A stretch of 64,000 nucleotides of DNA from Methanocella arvoryzae MRE50. Lineage in GTDB: Archaea > Halobacteriota > Methanocellia > Methanocellales > Methanocellaceae. The position numbers and the translations under genes are program-made. The DNA lies in assembly GCF_000063445.1 (NCBI RefSeq), contig NC_009464.1, forward strand, positions 1,736,001 to 1,800,000, in the 5' to 3' direction. Shown here piece by piece: positions 61,228 to 64,000 of the stretch. Numbering within the stretch: position 1 is the stretch's first letter; each line of letters starts with the position of its first letter. The notes under the pieces are model-generated. The model was not told the DNA's origin. It saw nothing but the letters and a program-made list of their open reading frames with translations, and did no database searches.

Positions 61228-61743
61228 TTAGTGTAACATATACGGGTTAGGAGCCCAGCTCGCAATACACTTATTTGCCGTCTCAGGATCAAATGACGGC
61301 CGACGTTTTCGTTTCGGGGGTTCCTCATCGCCCCATAACATCTCGTACTCTCCTGGCCCCGGGCGCTGACCCCCGGTACATACAGGATAGGGAAGGTCTT
61401 CCGGAGGCAGGATTGCTTCTACGCTGATCTTTACAACCTGCTCCGACCGAAAATCGTAAACGTAGGTAAACTCGCTGACATTCTTTAATGCCTTTTCTAT
61501 TTTGGCGCACTTCTCGTCGATTACATCCTCGTCGTAATTCTTATTGCCGTATTCTTTCCTGCCGATCCGGAAGACGTGAAGGTGCTCTTCCTCCCAGTCC
61601 ATCAGGCACTGAATGGCGCTATGGAGCTCGGCAAGGGTCGAATCTCCGCTGATTTTCAGCCTCCTCCACAGGGGCGGACTTGTTCCCTTGAGTTTCATGT
61701 ATAGCTGGTACGTTCTAGTTCGCTTTTCCGCAGCCTCTTTCAT
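61228..61743 (-). CDS. Plasmid pRiA4b ORF-3-like protein
   Basis: 171 residues. TYQLYMKLKGTSPPLWRRLKISGDSTLAELHSAIQCLMDWEEEHLHVFRIGRKEYG is the hallmark start of the pRiA4b ORF-3 family, and YVYDFRSEQ (a YDFGD-like motif) together with PVCTGGQRPGP and DPETAN complete it. The biochemical role of the family is unknown; it is common on plasmids and in genomic islands. ATG 61743 is followed by an AT-rich divergent promoter region shared with the lysyl-tRNA synthetase gene. Confidence 0.88.
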   Translation of the reverse strand: MKEAAEKRTRTYQLYMKLKGTSPPLWRRLKISGDSTLAELHSAIQCLMDWEEEHLHVFRIGRKEYGNKNYDEDVIDEKCAKIEKALKNVSEFTYVYDFRSEQVVKISVEAILPPEDLPYPVCTGGQRPGPGEYEMLWGDEEPPKRKRRPSFDPETANKCIASWAPNPYMLH

Positions 61744-61862
61744 GGTAATAAATATAATATCATATGATATAATATGTATTCGGCCTCTGTATCTTGGAAA
61801 ATAACTTATACGATGATGTATTAGATTCAGGCGAACAGAGACACAGACAGGCAGGCACTATC

Positions 61863-63491
61863 ATGGTTCACAGGGTTTTCTGGGCAGACACTCTAGCCGA
61901 CGAAGTGATCGAGCGCTACGGCAAGGACGGCGAAGTCGACGACACTGTCGTCGTCAAGTGCGCGGCGTCGCCCTCGGGCGGCAAGCACATCGGCAACATC
62001 AACGACATTCTCAGAGGATATTTCATCAAGGAGTCGCTCAAGAGCATGGGCGTCAGGACGAGGCATGTCCACACCAGCGACGACCGTGATCCATTGAGAA
62101 AGATCCCGGAGAGGATGCCCGACCGTGAGGGCAACTGGAAAATTCTGACGGAACAAGAGCTGAAAGAGCTGAACAAGTACGTCGGCCTCCCCTATGTGCA
62201 TGTCCCCGACCCGTTCGGGTGCTGCAAGTCCTGGGCAGAGCACTTCAACAACGTGTGGCTCGACGGCGTCAGGTCCCTTGGAGTGGAAGTAGAGGACTAC
62301 AGCAATCACGCCCTGTATAACGAGGGCAAGTTCGAGGCTCCGACGAGGACGATCCTCTCGGACATTCCCCTGGCGAGGGAAGTCATCTCAAAATACCAGA
62401 AGAACACCCCCGAGGACTACATTCCCTTTAACCCGATATGCGAGAACTGCGGCCGTATCACGGCAAAGGCAGTCTCCGTCGACCTCGATAACTGGACCGT
62501 GGACTACGTCTGCGAAAGCAAGTCGCTTGCGGGCGAGTTCGAGGTGCCGGGCTGCGGCCACAAGGGCACTACCTCTCTGAACAACGGCAAGCTGCCGTGG
62601 CGGTTTGAATGGCCTTCCCAGTGGCAGATCTTCGACGTCAAGATGGAGCCCTTCGGCAAGGACCACTACGAAGGCTCGTGGCCATCCGGTCAGGAAATAT
62701 CAAAGGTCATCCTCAAGAGGCAGCCGCCCGTGTATTCAGTATACGAGTTCTTCCTCGTGAACTCGGCCAAGATGTCCACAAGGCACGGCAACGTCTACAT
62801 TACCCAGGACATGAACAAAATCATGGAGCCCGAGGCCTTCCTGTACTTCTACTCGCTCAACCCCATGAAGCAGAAGAACCTCGAAGTCAAGAACATCAAC
62901 TTCCTCGTGGACGGCTTCGACCGGTTCGAGCGTTTATACTATAACGAAGTGGAAGCGGCTGACGCCGAGGAAAAGGAACTGGCCGATCGTGTGTACCCCA
63001 TGCTTCCGATCGAGAAGCGCCGCAAAATCAGGATACCGTACACCTTCGCCGCCATGGTCAGCGTCTCCAAGAACGAGGAGCACATCCTCCGCACCCTGAA
63101 GAAGACCGGCCACCTGCCCGCCGACGCCACGAAGGAACAGGAGCAGGACGCCCTCACCCGGGTCAAGCTCGCCGGCTACTGGGCCCGCAACTTCGGCCCC
63201 GAGGAGTACAACATCTCCATCAAGGAGGACCTGGAGATTCCGGCCGACATCACCGACGCCGAGAAGGACGCCCTGAGGGAGATGGCCGACTACATCGAGG
63301 CAAGGCACACTGAGGAAGAGACCCAGTACGAGATCTTCGAGATGGCCAAGCGCAGGGACATCAAACCCGCCAGGCTCTTCAAGACCGCGTACACACTGCT
63401 GCTCGGCAAGCCCAGAGGCCCGAAACTCGGGCCGTTCGTGCTGGCGCTGGATACCGAATTCGTGACGAAGAGGCTCAGGCTCGAGGCCTGA
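61863..63491 (+). CDS. lysK: Lysyl-tRNA synthetase, class I
   Basis: 542 residues from ATG 61863 (MVHRVFWADTLADEVIERYG). The class I signatures are HIGN (about 43-46, in SGGKHIGNIND) and KMSTR (about 303-307, in SAKMSTRHGN). A zinc-type cysteine cluster (CENC ... C ... CGH) lies between them. It charges tRNA-Lys in archaea. TTG 61794 would add 23 residues without homology. TATA-like ATAACTTATACG (61800-61811) sits before it. A T-rich stretch follows the stop codon at 63496-63506. Confidence 0.97.
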   Translation: MVHRVFWADTLADEVIERYGKDGEVDDTVVVKCAASPSGGKHIGNINDILRGYFIKESLKSMGVRTRHVHTSDDRDPLRKIPERMPDREGNWKILTEQELKELNKYVGLPYVHVPDPFGCCKSWAEHFNNVWLDGVRSLGVEVEDYSNHALYNEGKFEAPTRTILSDIPLAREVISKYQKNTPEDYIPFNPICENCGRITAKAVSVDLDNWTVDYVCESKSLAGEFEVPGCGHKGTTSLNNGKLPWRFEWPSQWQIFDVKMEPFGKDHYEGSWPSGQEISKVILKRQPPVYSVYEFFLVNSAKMSTRHGNVYITQDMNKIMEPEAFLYFYSLNPMKQKNLEVKNINFLVDGFDRFERLYYNEVEAADAEEKELADRVYPMLPIEKRRKIRIPYTFAAMVSVSKNEEHILRTLKKTGHLPADATKEQEQDALTRVKLAGYWARNFGPEEYNISIKEDLEIPADITDAEKDALREMADYIEARHTEEETQYEIFEMAKRRDIKPARLFKTAYTLLLGKPRGPKLGPFVLALDTEFVTKRLRLEA

Positions 63492-63528
63492 GCATTTTAA
63501 CTTTTTATAAGAACAGTTTTGCCGAATC

Positions 63529-64000
63529 TTACCCTGTAGAGTCTGCGGAAATATTATCGATCGATGGCAAACCATAGGTCCCATTGACAGGTGTAAAGTG
63601 TCCGATACCTACCGGATGAATATATTTTACCAACGGGTCTTTCGATGCTCGGTCGATGAAGTCGGTTTGATTATTAGTTTCATACTCAATGGATTGTAAA
63701 TGCAAATTTTCCTCTGTCAGGCGGTATACCTTTCCGTCATATTTATCTCCGAATCTTTCCAGAGAACCAGGAAGTTTCCAGAATCCGATCGTTACAATAT
63801 TATGATCGTATTCAACCCCCTTCTCATCGAGGTCTGCGGGGTACACAATTTCAGGTTTTCCAGCTGATAAATTGGAAAGTTCATTCATCGAAGGCAAGCC
63901 AACTGTCACGTTTGCTGGGACTAAATGCCCTATGTAAACAGGGTTAATATACCTGACACGAGGGTCTTTTGATGCCCTTTCTATAAAGTCGGTCTGGTTT
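63529..64000 (-). CDS. Protein with subtilase-propeptide-like repeats, C-terminal part
   Basis: The frame is open to the window edge. Two similar units are visible: NQTDFIERASKDPRVRYINP and NQTDFIDRASKDPLVKYIHP, each followed by IGH and PSM/PSIDN-type segments. The core strand IVTIGFWKLPGSLERFGDKYDGKVYRL with FI(E/D)RASKDPxVxYIxP resembles the propeptide (inhibitor I9) of S8 proteases. No catalytic Asp, His or Ser domain follows: the frame ends at TAA 63531-63529. The protein may be a secreted repeat protein or inhibitor. Its N-terminus is unseen. Confidence 0.6.
   Translation of the reverse strand, partial: NQTDFIERASKDPRVRYINPVYIGHLVPANVTVGLPSMNELSNLSAGKPEIVYPADLDEKGVEYDHNIVTIGFWKLPGSLERFGDKYDGKVYRLTEENLHLQSIEYETNNQTDFIDRASKDPLVKYIHPVGIGHFTPVNGTYGLPSIDNISADSTG

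Overview
The window reads as chromosomal DNA of a GC-rich methanogenic euryarchaeon. It carries an archaeal CCA-adding enzyme, the small subunit of the D-family DNA polymerase, an Orc1/Cdc6 initiator beside an ORB-type origin, a CDC48/VAT ATPase, a class I lysyl-tRNA synthetase, AMP phosphorylase and HypF. TATA boxes lie about 25-30 bases before several starts. The gene set and the presence of type I-E CRISPR-Cas in an archaeon suggest Methanocellales (Methanocella-like); that assignment is inference, not a search result.

Layout. 1-13.3 kb: housekeeping and metabolic genes: the end of cca, an HDAC-family deacylase, a winged-helix regulator, a frameshifted small secreted protein, an EamA transporter, a PD-(D/E)XK-like protein, a phosphoesterase, a radical SAM/SPASM protein, an alpha/beta hydrolase, an orphan three-PAS histidine kinase, a KGG stress protein and a CNNM/CorC protein. 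13.5-29.4 kb: a complete type I-E system. The operon cas3-casA-casB-casC-casD-casE-cas1-cas2 runs on the minus strand and leads, after only 27 bases, into an array of 115 repeats and 114 spacers. 29.6-44 kb: tRNA-Thr(GGT), a 2-Cys peroxiredoxin flanked by two copies of a noncoding sequence that may be IS200/IS605 right ends, hypF, two regulators, a degenerate zincin, a J-domain membrane protein, a transglutaminase-like exoprotein, a DUF5814-type helicase and an atypical prenyl synthase. 44-51 kb: CDC48, a glucose-dehydrogenase-like enzyme, a secreted papain-fold protein, AMP phosphorylase and a roughly 550 bp palindromic element. 51-64 kb: a replication neighbourhood (DP1 and Orc1/Cdc6 with oriC), two signal peptidases around a cysteine-free peroxiredoxin-like protein, a (p)ppGpp-hydrolase-like HD protein, class I LysRS, and the end of a protein with subtilase-propeptide-like repeats.

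Noncoding architecture is rich. Three families of dispersed low-complexity inverted repeats (CGCAAAG-, CACAGAG- and GACCTC-type) sit at gene ends. The large palindrome at 50.4-51.0 kb is flanked by AGAATT direct repeats. The origin has five ORB-like boxes around an AT-rich core, plus a short iteron-like repeat. The points most worth following up are the almost leaderless giant array, an internal Shine-Dalgarno start inside cas2, the origin, the palindromic element and the two noncoding copies around the peroxiredoxin gene.
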